Below, piece by piece: positions 21,345-33,960 of a stretch of 64,000 nt of DNA (position 1 is the first letter of the stretch; the number at the start of each line of letters is the position of its first letter). The stretch comes from Ictalurus punctatus (lineage: Eukaryota > Chordata > Actinopteri > Siluriformes > Ictaluridae). Location: contig NC_071284.1 in assembly GCF_001660625.3 (NCBI RefSeq), positions 4,784,501 through 4,848,500 on the forward strand, read 5' to 3'. Both the position numbers and the translations under genes were made by a program. The notes beneath the pieces were generated by a model. It did no database searches. It was not told where the DNA came from and saw only the letters and a program-made list of their open reading frames with translations.

Positions 21345-21605
21345 CTCTTTGTTAAACAATACAAATTTTTCAAAATCAGTTTATTGTTGGTCTTCGATTA
21401 GTTTTCTCGGAGCATCCGCTTTACAAGTCCCTTGTTACTATAGATACGATAATGTATTGGAGCGAGCACATTTGATATAAACCTATCGTTTTAAAGCTGG
21501 AACTTCTGTCCGAGCCGTGCTGCGATTAAAAAAAAAAATAATGCACACCTTCTGACCAATCAGAAACGAGAATTCAGCCCTGTTGGTATAGTATTATGAT
21601 ATAAT
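21345..21605 (+). repeat. Family X repeat, copy 4, right part
   Basis: 'gttactatagatacgataat' then 'gtattggagcgag', 'aaagctggaacttctgtccg' and 'ttctgaccaatcagaaacga' close the copy begun at 20925. Confidence 0.7.
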
Positions 21606-22313
21606 ATAAAATGCACATAAATAAATAAATAAAAGAGTACAGTTATATAGTAGCAGTGCAGCAATAATCATATGATGTCATCATCATAAAAGCCGGGACC
21701 ATGTATCAGTTGATCAATAAAGAGTATACTGTTTCTTTTCTCCACATTAGCATTCTTCACACTAGCAGTCCATGTTCCAGTAGGACGCTACCATAGATGA
21801 CATTATACTGAATGAAAGGACACGTATACTGTATACAGCTCCACAGGGAAATACATATCCACACCCATTACTCTGGAATGATTTCTCTTAAACCTTGTTG
21901 TTTAGTGAACAGCGTCTGTGCTCTTTTTCTTCGCCCACAACCAATTTCTCTATGACATTTGCTGAGAAGTGACCTTCGCCATGCTGCGCTTTGAGGCTCT
22001 CGCTCTGAACTTTGCTGTCTGTGGAAAAAAAAAAAAACCCCACAATTATTATTCCATCAAGCTTTAAAAATGTAGTCCTTCCGATTCTCATCGGATGCCA
22101 TTATAGAGCGCGGTCTCGAGAACGGACACACGAGTTCAGGTTTCGGATCGACTCACGGCGTGACGTTTTCCGTCGTCGGTTTTCGAAAGCTTGAAATTAG
22201 TAGCATTTTTTTAGGGTCTCCGAAAGTTTGAAATCGGAAATGAGCTGGAAAGCTGATTCTAGGTTGAACTTGAAGATGGGAATCTTTTACAAGGTTTCAT
22301 TTATAAAGATATA
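21606..22313. other. Non-coding DNA
   Basis: An AAAT run near 21622 and an A-run at 22024-22036. No supported exon. Confidence 0.4.
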
Positions 22314-22551
22314 GTGGGGTCCAACTGTCTGAGACATTGAAAAATCTGGTATTTATTTATTTATTCATTCATTCATTCATTCATTCATTTAAAATTGGGA
22401 TTATACAGAAGGTTTTAGCATTTTGAAGTATTTCCAACTAGATCCTGCATTATGTCCAGGTTCCTATTGTTGCTGTGAATAATATCATTAGTTATGAACA
22501 TTTTGTAAATTGAAGCATTTTCATTAGTGGTCTCAGACTTCTGGACCACAC
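22314..22551. mobile_element. Mariner-type MITE, 'gtggggtccaactgtctgag' ends
   Basis: Left end GTGGGGTCCAACTGTCTGAG and the reverse complement of right end CTCAGACTTCTGGACCAC pair as inverted repeats. A TA precedes the left end. Inner sequence 'agatcctgcattatgtccag' is also typical of this common fish element. A (TTTA)(TTCA)n run lies at 22349-22389. No coding sequence. Confidence 0.7.
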
Positions 22552-23629
22552 AGTTTATGAGAATATGAATATGAAGATATACTTATGTCATCAAATATCT
22601 AATACCGAGCATGTTTTGACCCCTCGATTACATTTTGCGCAAGTCGTGTAAGTTTTTTCTGTTTTCCACCCCCCCAGAATTGTTGTTTTAAGAAGGTCCA
22701 TGCTGAGACTTTCTGTGCATTGATTGGTGAGACTTGCACTCATTAGTGTAAAGTCAATTAATTTCATCCCTGCGGGTTTAATCAGAAATGTAATTAGCAG
22801 ATTAAATGATTGCTAAATGAATCATTTTGTTGTAGATGTAAGAAAAAAAGCGCACACACCATAGACACACACCCATCACACAGCCAATAAAGCTCCTGTC
22901 ATGCCACAGTCATAACATGATTACGTGCCTCTTTGGATTAATGGCAGTTTGTTCAGTGGGTGAGAGAAGGTGCTTTCTCAGAGTGCCACACACATTCATA
23001 GAACATTCTGTTCATCAGCGTTGGTGCTCGGTGTAACCTTTGGTCCAACAAATACCTCAGACATGGACGCAGCACCAGCATACATCATCACTCCATCACA
23101 GCGTGTCCCAGAGTTCCATGCTGCTACACGTTGAGTGCTAGTCATGCACTATTTTCTCACCACTTTATCCATCGTAACTGTCGAGTGGATGTTAATGTCC
23201 GATGAATAAAATGGTTGGCTGGTGAAATGCACCAGTATTAAGGTTTCATGAACACATCAGTGAAAATCACAGTGATAAAGCATTTATAAGGTCTCTAAAT
23301 ATTAGCTGGCAAGATTGCATTTTAAACAATTATAAGAACCGTTTTAAGAACTAAACATACTTTCAGATGTACTGGGAATCATTGTGTTTTGTTTTTTGTT
23401 TTTTTCATGCGTGAAGATATATAACTACCTTTGTGAGCTTGCATTGTGCAGTTTAGTTTTCATTTTGTCGTGCACGAGTGCTCCAGTACTGCAGGTGGCG
23501 CTGCTACAGTTCCACGATCGTTTCCCCCGACTTCAGGAAGGTTGCCGCTTGTTCAAGGTCATCTATCTTCGAATGAATCGCCTCTTTCGTAACGACCAGT
23601 AACAGTTACATAGGATGTTTGTTTGAGGA
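22552..23629. other. Non-coding DNA
   Basis: Single-copy-looking sequence. No exon with acceptable splice sites and no transposon end recognised. Confidence 0.4.
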
Positions 23630-23825
23630 GTTCGCAGCTAGTCAACCTCTACCAAAGTGATGGAAAGGCCAGAGTGTGGAGAAAGAAAAGATGTGCTCAT
23701 GATCCAAAACATACAAACTCATCTGTGAAACACGGTGAAGGTAGTGTTATGGTTTGGGCTTGCGTGGCTGCTTCTAGAACATTCTCACTAATCTTATTAG
23801 TAAATGAATTGGCTTTGCTATTCGT
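23630..23825 (+). pseudogene. Tc1-family transposase fragment
   Basis: One frame reads LYQSDGKARVWRKKRCAHDP then KHTNSSVKHGEGSVMVWACV, the central part of a Tc1-type DDE transposase. It starts after the first catalytic Asp region and ends before the second. The sequence then jumps to 'gaattggctttgctattc', which matches the Tc1 3' end at about 32853, so a long inner deletion joined the two. Not functional. Confidence 0.85.
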
Positions 23826-25640
23826 ATAGATTCAGAGAGGACTGTGCGTATATGTGTATATATGCGTATGTAGACTTGTCTTTACTATATATATATATAC
23901 CTGCTGTGAACCTCACGGCAGATGTCAAACCACTTTTTTTTCCCCCCTTTTTAAGGATCCTTAACTGTAGCCATTATGGCTGTAAATGTTTGATATATTG
24001 AGCTGAGATTCCATTTTTAGAGACCCATAATGTAGAACCATATCCATAATGGCTCTCATTGACCCCTGGAAACAGGATCTTTTGGGTTTCCATGGTAACT
24101 CATTAGCGTTAGCCTCACTTAACAGTATTTTTTTTCTGCTCCCGTGTGCCTACTAATCACGTTCACTGTGATTAGACTGCCCACATGTTTCTAGAGAATT
24201 ACGCACCTGTCTAGGACCACGGCAGCGACTGAAACGGGATTTGTGCCGCAGCCCACAGACAGGCATTCATCTGTTCATCGAGCTGTATCTGATGTTTATG
24301 GTGTCTTCCAGGTGGCCATGATTTTGAGGATCATAGAGAGTGTAGCCTGTAGGTGATGATGAAGCGTGTAAAGACGTCCAACGTGGTTAACCATTGGTTA
24401 TTTTGGTTAAAGTGGATTTATTAGTTATTTATTTTTTAACATTTGTACATTCATCTGCATTTATCAGCTCAGTTTCCCTCTACGAACCGAATAAAGAGTT
24501 AGTGGAGGCTGGAGACGGTCTTGATTAAGTATTCATGGCACTATTAATGTACAGCTGCGCCCTGTAGCGCTAATCCAATAACTGCTGCATGATTTGACCA
24601 TCAGAGTGATCGTTTCTCTCGCGCATAGTCGCCACGTGCCTGGCTCTCCCTGTGTAAATGACTGCATGTATTGATTTTCTGATTTATGCGATTGAGGGGG
24701 ATGTGTGGGTGGGACGTGAGAACGTGTGTGGGACGGACGGAGCACCTGTATCACAATGAAATGGCTCCGTCAGTCTTCCAGGGCTGGCCATCAAGCCTGG
24801 AAATGTCACTGGATATATAATCTGAAATTGGATTGAGAGCATGAAGGAACCATCTGTTCTTTGCTATTTGTATACACTTACATCTACACACAGTCACTAT
24901 GCATGTTGGTTTATATGTTTCTTTGCCATGTAGAGGCTTACGAGAACCTGTTCCCATCCTAAGGGCTATTGGTGTAACTACTCCACTCTTCAGTGCTTGG
25001 CTGCTTATTGTGGCAAGCCTTCTTTTAACTTCAGTATGCTGTAGGCATTGCAGTAATGATTAGTATGTGCTGCATATAAACACTTGGGGGTCATCTTCGT
25101 TGTGTTTACAAGGTAAAAGAAGATTTCTTATGAAATGCCCAATTTTGGGGTATTAATGTTTTAGGATGGCACTTACAGTTCATGTTTCTTAATGTGGTGG
25201 AGCCCATGCTTATTCGGTTTGCAGCTGGGGATAAGTGTAAGTATTTTCTTAGTAATTTACCAACACATCTGAGGAAAATGTTGATAATCCTGACAATTTC
25301 AAGCAATTTCCATTAGTACTCTGCCTTTACGTGGCCTATTTTCCAGCCATAAAAGCTAAAAACTAGCTACATATCCTCAGCCACTGGCTAATTTATGTTT
25401 AGTGTCTATATTTCCCAGTTGCTTGTGACGGTAGCTCACGTGATGTGTTCACCTCAATTTTTCTATTAGCACAAACAAATAAGAAAAATTCGTCGACTAT
25501 CTGATTATAAAAGAAACCCACAGTTCCACTGCTGGTGTGGTGTGCTGGTCCCTTCCACCTCCCTTACAAAAGAACCATTGAGAACCTCACATTTTCAACG
25601 AAGTTACATCCTTTTCGATTTGTTTCAGGCAGACATAAGC
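23826..25640. other. Non-coding DNA
   Basis: Short (TA)n at 23886-23901. No supported gene or repeat family. Confidence 0.4.
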
Positions 25641-26047
25641 CAGGCCTTCTGGGATTTTGCGATCGCAGAACTTGACGCAAAATCAAGCAAACTCCGCGAT
25701 ATTAGTAGGCGCTTGCAAATTCTTTTTTTTCAAAATTACTTTTCAAGGTTTTCCGCAGATCTGGCTCAAGATGCGTCACGTGACCTCATCAAAACACGCT
25801 TTCAGCCGAAACCCTCTTCGATTCACGTGCGTCGAACATGAGTGTAGCTGAAAGGAAGGTTGCATTCACCAACAAAGACCATGCAAAACAATTCCCTGCG
25901 ATTGCAATTAAAGAAATTCTACAAAAGAAATCCGCAAATTGCATTGCAGATTTTTTATTTTTTTTAAAAAGAAAGAAACTATAGCTAAACCGATCGTTTT
26001 TGGCCGCAGCGATCACAAAAAAACTCTGCGAAATCCTGTACGGCCTG
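25641..26047 (+). mobile_element. MITE 'gggattttgcgatcgcaga', copy 1
   Basis: Aligns over its length with 56540-56928: shared 'gattttgcgatcgcagaact', 'gatgcgtcacgtgacctcat', 'cgattcacgtgcgtcgaaca' and 'gaaatcctgtacggcctg'. Ends are short inverted repeats (CAGGCCTTCTGGGATTTTGC against the complement of GCGAAATCCTGTACGGCCTG). Flanks 'ataag' and 'atgag' are possible decayed target duplications. Confidence 0.75.
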
Positions 26048-26149
26048 ATGAGTAAGATGGCGGTGTTTTACCACATGGTATCAGGAAGCAACACACCAGG
26101 GAGTCTCAATACCAGAGACGGATTTGATTCCATTTAGATTTGATTTCTA
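26048..26149. other. Short non-coding spacer
   Basis: Nothing recognised. Confidence 0.4.
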
Positions 26150-26412
26150 TCTTGATGGGAACCAAATGTCCCCACAAAGATTGTAAAATCTAAGGGGTTT
26201 GATCGTCTGTGGATGTTTGGTGACATTTGGCTGGTCCCAATGAGGAAAACTTATTTTTTTTTTCTTTTCTTCTTCTTCTTCTTCTCTGGCTAGTTCAAAA
26301 ATTAGAAGAGCTCAAATCCTTTCTTTTGGTTACTGGTGTTAAGGTTAGGGTTCAGTTTAGGCATAGTCATAGCATTAATGAAGTGCGTTAAGTGGAAGTT
26401 CCTCACAAGGAT
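26150..26412 (+). repeat. Teleost interspersed repeat with 'gttaaggttagggttcag'
   Basis: 'aatgtccccacaaagattgt', 'gtgacatttggctggtccca', 'atgaggaaaac', the GGTTAGGGTT-like stretch and 'cctcacaaggatact' follow the order of a repeat known in many fish. The TTAGGG-like part belongs to this repeat and is not telomeric. Confidence 0.55.
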
Positions 26413-28084
26413 ACTAAGACAAATGCATGCGTTTTAGCCTGCTGCATTTCCAAATCCCTGTTTTCTCTTTCTCTCTCGTCATGCTGTCTTTCCTACCTTG
26501 TAAGTGCTCCTCAAAACAGGAGCAAAATGTTTGGGAGCTTTGTCACGCTTCATTTAGCCAGTTTATTTTTCCCAGCGGAAAATAACATACCAATAATATC
26601 CAAAACTATTTTACTTCCAAATGACTTCCGGGGCTTTTGTAGTTGTAGTACTGAAAAACCTGATTCTGTTAATAATTACCCGACCTGCTAAAACAATTAG
26701 ATGACTGCAGAGTTAATTAGCAGTGTTTCACAGGTAGCTCCTGGCGGTTCATGTCTGGCTGGCTCCGTTGATAAGGAGTCAGAGTTCTGACTTTGTCATT
26801 CACATTAACTTGCCACGTTCAGAGCGTGTCAGTCTGGGTTTGGAGTGACTGTTGCCAAAGCAGATTAAACCCGAGTGTCATTAGAGTGACAGACACTGGC
26901 CAGTTTGCCAAACGGCAAATGTGTGAAGAAGTGCTGAAGTGTCGGACGCGCCCACGGCTTCGGCATCTGGAGTACTGCATTGTACGTTGAAGGGACGATA
27001 GGGAGGGAAGGAGGTGAAATGATTAGCCCGTGTTAAAGATGCTAGCCATATTTGTTTTTATTTTCAGCCATCTTTTACAATTACTGAAATATCAAGGTAG
27101 TGACTTACTGTCTTTTCGTCGAGGGGCGCGAAGCCAATCTGCTACATTAGAAACAAGGCTAATGAACATGCATCGTTAGTTTCCATTAATCTGTATTAAT
27201 GCTTGCTTGCATTAATGTGTTATTAACTTGCGTTATCTCTAAGTCAGTTTAAGGACTGGGCAGCACAGTGCTTTTGCTTGCTTGTTCGGCTAGCTAATAA
27301 AATGTCTGATTCGTCCACCACTGTTGTCAAACGACAACCCAAACCAAACGTCTCACATCTTTGCTTGGTTTGAAGGACAGAGATGTTGCGTCATGCACGT
27401 GACATTTAATCACTGAATATTACACAGTGATGTATTGGTTCAGCATATCTGAGTGTTTCATTCATCACCGGGATTACTAATAGCACCATGATCAATCAGC
27501 TTTGACTCACCCTGCTGTACACAAAGTGAAGTGAGCACAAAGTCAATGACTTCATTTTTTTTTTTTTTTTTTTTGATTAAGCAAAGTCATTTCTCTCTGG
27601 TTTAGTCAGGTCTGTGTGAAAGTTAAACTTTCCAGCAGGCTTGGCTAAAAGAAATTTCATTCTTTTTTCTCTTAAATAAACATGATCTTTTTCCAAAGTG
27701 AGTGTTGCATGCTGTGACAGAGTAAGTAAGGAAGTGCTTTACAGACCGAGGTGAGACAGATACGAGACCAAGGTTGAGAAGGGATTAAGGGGAAAGCCTG
27801 TTTATTATAGAGAATCTACAAATCTGGAGTAGAACCTGACATGGTACAAAATGGAAGATGGAGCTTAAACATATAATATCAAACATCCGTGCAGTACGTT
27901 GCGCTATACAGCATAGTCTCTTTGCAAAATAACAAGCGTGCTCAGTATTTTCGTCAGACATGTGAGACTGTCGGGTTATTCCTGCACTTGTTTGATGATT
28001 CATGTATCTAAAGAAGCGTTCCAAGGTTAAATGCTATAATAAATCTGTAAAACTTTGTGTGTGTGTGTGTGCATTTGATTACAT
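26413..28084. other. Non-coding DNA
   Basis: A T-run at 27555-27574 and a (GT)n at 28057-28070. The stretch at 26690-26990 has AATTA and TGACT motifs but no clear coding signal. Confidence 0.4.
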
Positions 28085-28608
28085 GTCACATACATTCTTA
28101 AAAATAATGGTTCAAATTACAAAAATGGTTTTTCAGCCTTATGCCACAGGGGAACCCTTTAAAGTTGCGCAAAGAAATGTTTTACTCTCCCGTTCTTTAG
28201 AGAACCATATATTTACTGGTGCTTTAAAGAACCCAGAAATGGTTCTTCACAGCAGTGCCACAAGGAACCATGTTATCCGAAGTTTTCTAAATACCCCTTA
28301 GTTAATGCTTTAAGGAACCAAAGTAAAATACTTAAAAGTGATGTTAGGGGAACCTTTTCCAGTCCTACAAAGAACCTTATAGGGTTCACTTTAACCTGTT
28401 AAGGGATGCTACCTTGAAGAACCAATACACTGCTCTGAAGAACCTATAATGAACCGCAAGGAACTTCTTTCATCTCCAAAGGACCATATAGCTCAACTTC
28501 AAGAATCCTATACAATGAGAAATGGTTCTTGACCAGAAGAAAGTTCTTTGCAGAACCTATGATGGTGTAAGGAACCATTAAAGAACCCCAAAACTAAAAA
28601 TGTCTTTC
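28085..28608. mobile_element. AAGAACC-rich palindromic repeat, copy 1
   Basis: More than a dozen GGTTC or GAACC motifs in both directions lie within about 450 bases ('gttctttagagaaccat', 'agttctttgcagaacctatg'). The left end 'acattcttaaaaataatggt' and right end 'gaaccccaaaactaaaaatg' are loosely inverted. Related pieces lie at 32910, 35688 and 38075. Confidence 0.6.
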
Positions 28609-29271
28609 TTGTCGCATCAGATAACTGAGATGTGGAAAAGAATGCAGGCGTGGATAATGACTACATAAGGTGAACGCTGGTATCTCACATAAATCATGTT
28701 TTACATGCTCACTCATAACCTAATATTAGTTTGATCATGGACACTATTTTGTCTTTTGTTCTAATTATGTAAAAGGCCTTTCTTTTTACAGACAGGTTTG
28801 AGTAGAACAGCACCATTTTAAACTAGATGAACCCGAATTGCACATATTACACAGTCTAGACAGATCAGCCTTGACGTGAATTAGTAGACCAGCCTAGACT
28901 GCGCAACTAATGTCTACTGAAGATTCTGAAATTTGGTAATGGACTCGAATTCTAATATCAAGAGTACTCCTTCAAATATCAACCAGATTTCATGGTACAT
29001 GTACTAGAACCCACCTCCGCTAACATGCTCTTATAATTTGCATTTAATTGTGATGCAGTTAACGTTTAAAGCAGACACCAAGTGTAAGTAATTACCATGC
29101 AGAATTGGCCTGAAAAGAAAGTCATCGAATAGTATTGGTATTTCAGGTCAGATTTCCAAAAGGCAAAATCCACGCATGATGTTTGTTTAAGCACAAATGT
29201 ACATTCAAGAAAGCAGCAACGTGCTATCTAGCTTGATTAGCTTTGGGCTGAAATAATCTGTTTGTCTGTTG

Positions 29272-29313
<42 letters not shown>

Positions 29314-30066
29314 GTCTCTATGCTCACTGAGACGCAACGTTATTCATTTGGCAGATTATTTTCTCCTCAAACAGGATATAATCCGAGCATGTGGCTGGAT
29401 ATTTGAGGGTTTGGGAAGTCTCAATCTTCCATTCACTAGCTCAGAGTCTTACCAGAGTGACTTTAGTGGTAGGTCAGGGGTTAATACTGTGACTTGATTA
29501 TTACCAATAAGTCAAATGTTTTAATGCTGGGTTCGAAGGTGTACCCAACCCCCTCCCCCACCCACCCCCCTTTCTCTGATGCCTACTACTACAGGGCAAA
29601 AAGAAGAAAAAAAAGAAAAAAAAAAAAAAACACCTGCAGCTTGGAAATGAAACTTCATCAACACCTTCCCAGGAAGCACTTGTGCTCGCCAACCATAATA
29701 ATGGGTTGCCACTCGGTCTGAGCAATTCCCTGCTGATTTGCATTATGATAGCTGTGGTTACAGGTTGCTTATTCACAGTGATTACAGTCCTTGACCATAT
29801 GGTTACTAAAGTGTTGTAGATGTTGTCATCATTGGACTTCGAGTGAGGGCATGAGCAGTTGTTGGCTGAAATATATCTTTTGCAGCCCCTCTCAGTGGTT
29901 GCTCTTTAGCAGACCGAGTTTGGTGAAACCTTATAGCGTAGCCAACAATCAACCCTCTCTGCCAGATTGGCCGTCTCTGTGGGCAAGGGAGCACGGAACT
30001 GGGACGCGGCCTGTTGTGGAAAAGGTGGTCCACTGTGAACAGATTGATGCCTCGTGTGAGGACCCT
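28609..30066. other. Non-coding DNA with ATT microsatellite
   Basis: (ATT)n at 29269-29312, a poly-C/A-rich patch at 29549-29632, and otherwise single-copy-looking DNA. Confidence 0.4.
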
Positions 30067-30084
30067 TCTGTGGTCGACCACAGA
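30067..30084. promoter_or_regulatory. 18-bp perfect palindrome of two RUNX-type sites
   Basis: TCTGTGGTC-GACCACAGA is a perfect 18-base palindrome without spacer. TGTGGT on each strand is the core recognised by RUNX factors. Binding is inferred only. Confidence 0.25.
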
Positions 30085-32518
30085 CCTTCGCTTCTACTTA
30101 AGGGGTTGACTGGTGCTCCAGTTATTGGATGGATGATGGACAAATACTGTATACGGACCGCAATACAGATCTGGGGGGATGTGTCGTAATAGATCTGGAG
30201 CTTGAATTTATTGTATCGTTCTTATCCGATATGGACCCAGCAAAATATTTCAGGTTTTTGAACTGAGAACTTGGCAAATACTGCAGATCAACGTACGAAA
30301 AAAAGTGACATCACAAAAGGTTCAGCGTTCAACCATTAATGATGATTAATATTTAAGCATTAAACGGTAATTGTACTGCACTGCTTATCCTTGCCTTTGT
30401 AAGCAAGGAATTTTATGTCGCTAGACCGTCACAAATTTTACTTGAGTACCCAAACACTAAAAAGTTTAGTGCGAATTGTTGTTTGAAAGGAATTAAAGAA
30501 AGAAAAAGTGGGCTTGTAAATGAGGAACGTAAATGAACTGTATCTAAGTGCCTATGTCTCTGTGTGACGGCGTTTTGGATTTCCAGTCCCTGTGGACTAC
30601 TGGAGTACAAATTTAGTGCTCTAATACACCTGATTCAACTCATCAGCTAATTATCAAGCTCGACATGCGCTGAGGCAAGAGAAATGCTCAACGTCGTGGC
30701 GTATTTCGAAAGAACACTGATGTAAGAGTGAAAAGGGTATTAAAAAAAAAAAAAAAAAAAAAAGGACCCTTTGGGGCTGTTTGTGTGATTTAAACTTGGA
30801 CATAGTGCTGAAAAAAGAGACAAAGAGCAGAACACATTGCTGTCTGGTTTATTGCTTTGAGCAGGTGGTGGTAAAAGCACTTCTACTGAAAGAACAAGGG
30901 TGTAGAGCTCTAATGTGATTAGGTGGAGAGAGAGAGAGAGAGAGAGAAAGAATATGGATAGATGAGGATCCTCCCTTTTTTTGTATTCGCTTTTAGAAAT
31001 TCAATTACCTCTTCCGTCCTGGCAGGCTTTGACTCGGAGCCAAGTTTGCCTCAATAAAGCCCGGGAACAGACAGCATGAACTGATGGCCTCTCTTTGCTT
31101 CAGCCCTCATTTGCCTTTGAGTGCCTTTCAAATGAATCTGTACACACTCAATGGCTTGCAGCCGCACAACGTTGAAGCACCGCCAAAAACTGCTTTCCTT
31201 TGAAAGGCTTTTGTACGTGAGGGGTTTGGACACAAAATATTTTGTAGCTTAATTAATTGTTGTTTTCTCTTTCCCCATTTTACCATGTAATCCCATTATC
31301 GGAACATGAGCCATGACCTGACTTAGACGCAGTGATTTCTTCAAGTCTGCCGTGTCTCTTATAAAACAGTATATATTTGAATAGTCTATTAAAATAACGC
31401 GTTCTTAAACGTTCTCGTAGCCTCCCAAAAAAATATTTCACAGACCCTTTCGGCACAGATTTATGAACATGTTTTATGCAAATATTCAACTACTGTACGA
31501 GGCTTACTGTTTTAAATGTGTCAGATATTACAGTCATCACGCGCACAGGCCATTTATTGGAGCCGTAGAGCTTTTTATTCCTTATATTTATACCAGCGCA
31601 ACAAATTAGGTTCATGTTGACGTTATTTATAGTAGTCCTACTTGTTTTAGAGTTATTGAGGTTTGGATTAAACCCATTCAAGTCAAGTAAAAAGTATGAA
31701 TAAATTGTTAGAACTCAATAATAAATCCCTGTACCAACAACAACAAAAAAGAAAGAACGCCCAGGTATGATTCACAGTCCTCTTCCAGTTCTCTTTGAGA
31801 ATCACTGGCCTACAATTTAGGATTATATCCGCTATAGCTAAAAGATCGACCCTGTTTTTTCGTTTCGTAGCCTTTAGCCGGAGACAGTGCTCCTCCCGAG
31901 AGACTTGATAAATAATTAAAACTGCATCATCAATCTAAAAGACGGAACGTAAACAGTATGATTAAATTAGGTGAGCTCACTTGGAGAGGTTGCATGCTTT
32001 ATTTTGTTATTTGTTTAGTTCGAGGTCAGATGCAGGGTTGTATGTCTGGGGGGGTGGGGGTGGAGGTGGGGGGGGGGGGGGGGGTACAAAGGACGTATCA
32101 ATTTGTCTTTGTAATATGCTCATGTGCCCTGCAGTCCCCCCCCCTTAAAACTACTGGAACAGCAAGGCCAATTCATTGTTTTTTTCCTCTAGACTGAAGA
32201 CATGTTGGGTTTGAGATCAAAATATGAATATGAGAAGAGAGTTTAGAGAAAAGAGAATTTCAGCTTTTACTTCCTGTTAAACGACGTAGAACATAGCGCA
32301 TTTTGTATCAAACCGCCCAATTTGTAGGCGTGCAAAAATATGGGAACATGTGACTAACAGGTGTTTGTTACCCAGGTGTGTCCTTGTAGATTAAATGTTT
32401 AAACAGTAAATAGCTCTGAGCATCTTCTCTTGGTTTTAGCCTTCCGTTTCACCTGTGAAGCCTGCATGCGTTGTTAAAAAGGATAAACCAATAGGAAGGT
32501 CAGAGAGCTGTCTATGGG
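30085..32518. other. Non-coding DNA
   Basis: An A-run at 30741-30763, (GA)n near 30927-30947 and a G-rich patch at 32048-32084. The part at 31020-31240 is balanced and repeat-free (possible conserved non-coding DNA), but I see no splice-flanked exon. Confidence 0.4.
32048..32084. repeat. G-rich tract with poly-G run
   Basis: Runs of 5 to about 18 G separated by single T or A. It meets the four-G-run rule for intramolecular G-quadruplex formation on the plus strand. Confidence 0.85.
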
Positions 32519-32526
32519 AGAGAGAG

Positions 32527-32581
<55 letters not shown>

Positions 32582-32582
32582 A
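32519..32582. repeat. (GA)n/(GAAA)n microsatellite
   Basis: A GA start followed by about 14 GAAA units, one of the few purine-rich simple repeats on the plus strand in this window. Confidence 0.95.
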
Positions 32583-32589
32583 ATACAGA

Positions 32590-32884
32590 GCTTAGCCACA
32601 AAAGTTCTGGAACCAAGATGGACCTTTGCCAAAGTGATGGAAAGGCCAAAGTGTTGAGAAAGAATGGATCTGCTCATGATTGAAAACGTACAAGCTCCTC
32701 TCTCGAAGAGGGGACCGAAGGGACGAAACAAACAACATCCGAAAGAAGCTGCGGTAAACACCTGGAAAGCATCGTGAAAGAAGAAACCGACAATTTGATG
32801 ATTTCTGTGAATCGCAGGCTTGTCGCTACCCTTTGGTGTACAGCACAAAGAAATGAATTGGCCTTGCCGTTCCAATAGTTCCAG
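32590..32884 (+). pseudogene. Tc1-type element remnant
   Basis: 'caaagtgatggaaaggccaa' matches the transposase fragment at 23655. The later part reads roughly AAVNTWKAS*KKKPTI, the Trp-containing C-terminal helix of Tc1 transposases with stops. It closes with 'gaattggccttgccgttcca', the element's 3' flank. The central catalytic region is deleted and several frames are broken. Confidence 0.7.
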
Positions 32885-32909
32885 ATGGAACTGTATATAC
32901 CATCTCTTC

Positions 32910-33110
32910 TGTATACTCTTAGAAGAAGGGGTTCTTCAAGGTTCTCAAGAGTAAAGGGGTTCTACTCTGCCCGTAGTGTAAACGAGTGTAGGTGCTTAAA
33001 ATCCAGAATGAGTTATTCTACTGTATATCCAGTCGTCAAAATGGAATTATTCCTCCTTGTGTCATATTGTATGTTGGTTACACTCAGGAAAAAAAAAAGT
33101 TTTCAATAGG
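32910..33110. repeat. AAGAACC-family fragment
   Basis: 'actcttagaagaaggggttc' then 'ttcaaggttctcaa' at the left and 'acactcaggaaaaaaa' near 33081 resemble the ends of the 38075 element. Interior poorly matched. Confidence 0.35.
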
Positions 33111-33654
33111 TCTTTGAGTAGGTAACTGAAGCCCTCGAGGAGCCCTTGTGAATATAGATTTATTCATTTATTTATTTTAGAGGGCATGTTTTATGAAAAG
33201 ACCAATAACAGATGAAGTTTCAGCTCAGCAAAGCTTGAAAGCAGCTACACTGCAGGCAAACGGACTTTGTGTTTGTACCAGCCTCGCTAACCTGCTCTGA
33301 ATATTTAGGAGATACAGCTAATCCCAAAAGGGCTATAAAAAACTACTGCAATGCTGTGGAGTGAATATTTCATTTATCAGAGTGAGGCAGAATGTGATTG
33401 GTTTGTATCAGGCAGGGCGCGTTGCATACAGAGTGAAGGCTTTTCATCTTTCATCTCAGCGGCCCTGGTTTAAATCGATGCTTTAACCAGAATGCCACCG
33501 GTACCCGGAATGGAACTTTTCTCCCAGTGCCTGTTCGTGCAGTTTTATCTAATTTCGGTTTCATGATGAGCTCATCGGTGGTCACGTTTATTTCCAGTCC
33601 CATTTCTTAAAGTTAATAAGACCAAAAACAAACAATAAAAACATCTTGAAGACC
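33111..33654. other. Non-coding DNA
   Basis: No supported gene or repeat. Confidence 0.4.
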
Positions 33655-33960
33655 TTTCTCTACTGAAGACCTTTCCATGGGGGAAACGTTGTAGCAGACC
33701 GTTACGAAGCACTGACCCCGAAGACTTCTTCCTATGTTCCGTTTTAGTTTTTTTTTTTTTAAAACACCAACACATTTTTAACCCGTTTATCGGTCTTATT
33801 ATGCAAAGTATCTGCCATACAAGTCCCTGTGAGTGAGTTGTTACTATAGATACGACAACGTATTAGAACGACCAAATGAAATGAAACCTGTTATTTGAAT
33901 TGAACAGCCAGCGCTATTGTCGAGTCCGGCATACTGCAGTAGCATGTGAAGGCCCTAAAG
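33655..33960 (+). repeat. Family X repeat, copy 5
   Basis: 'gttacgaagcactgacccc', a T-run, 'acaagtccctgtgagtgagt', 'gttactatagatacgacaac' and 'gtattagaacgacc' follow the family order without interruption. Confidence 0.65.

Noticed and set aside
26340..26365. Possible interstitial telomere repeat (TTAGGG-like)
   Set aside because: Only one or two GGTTAGGGTT units inside a dispersed teleost repeat; also at about 48611.
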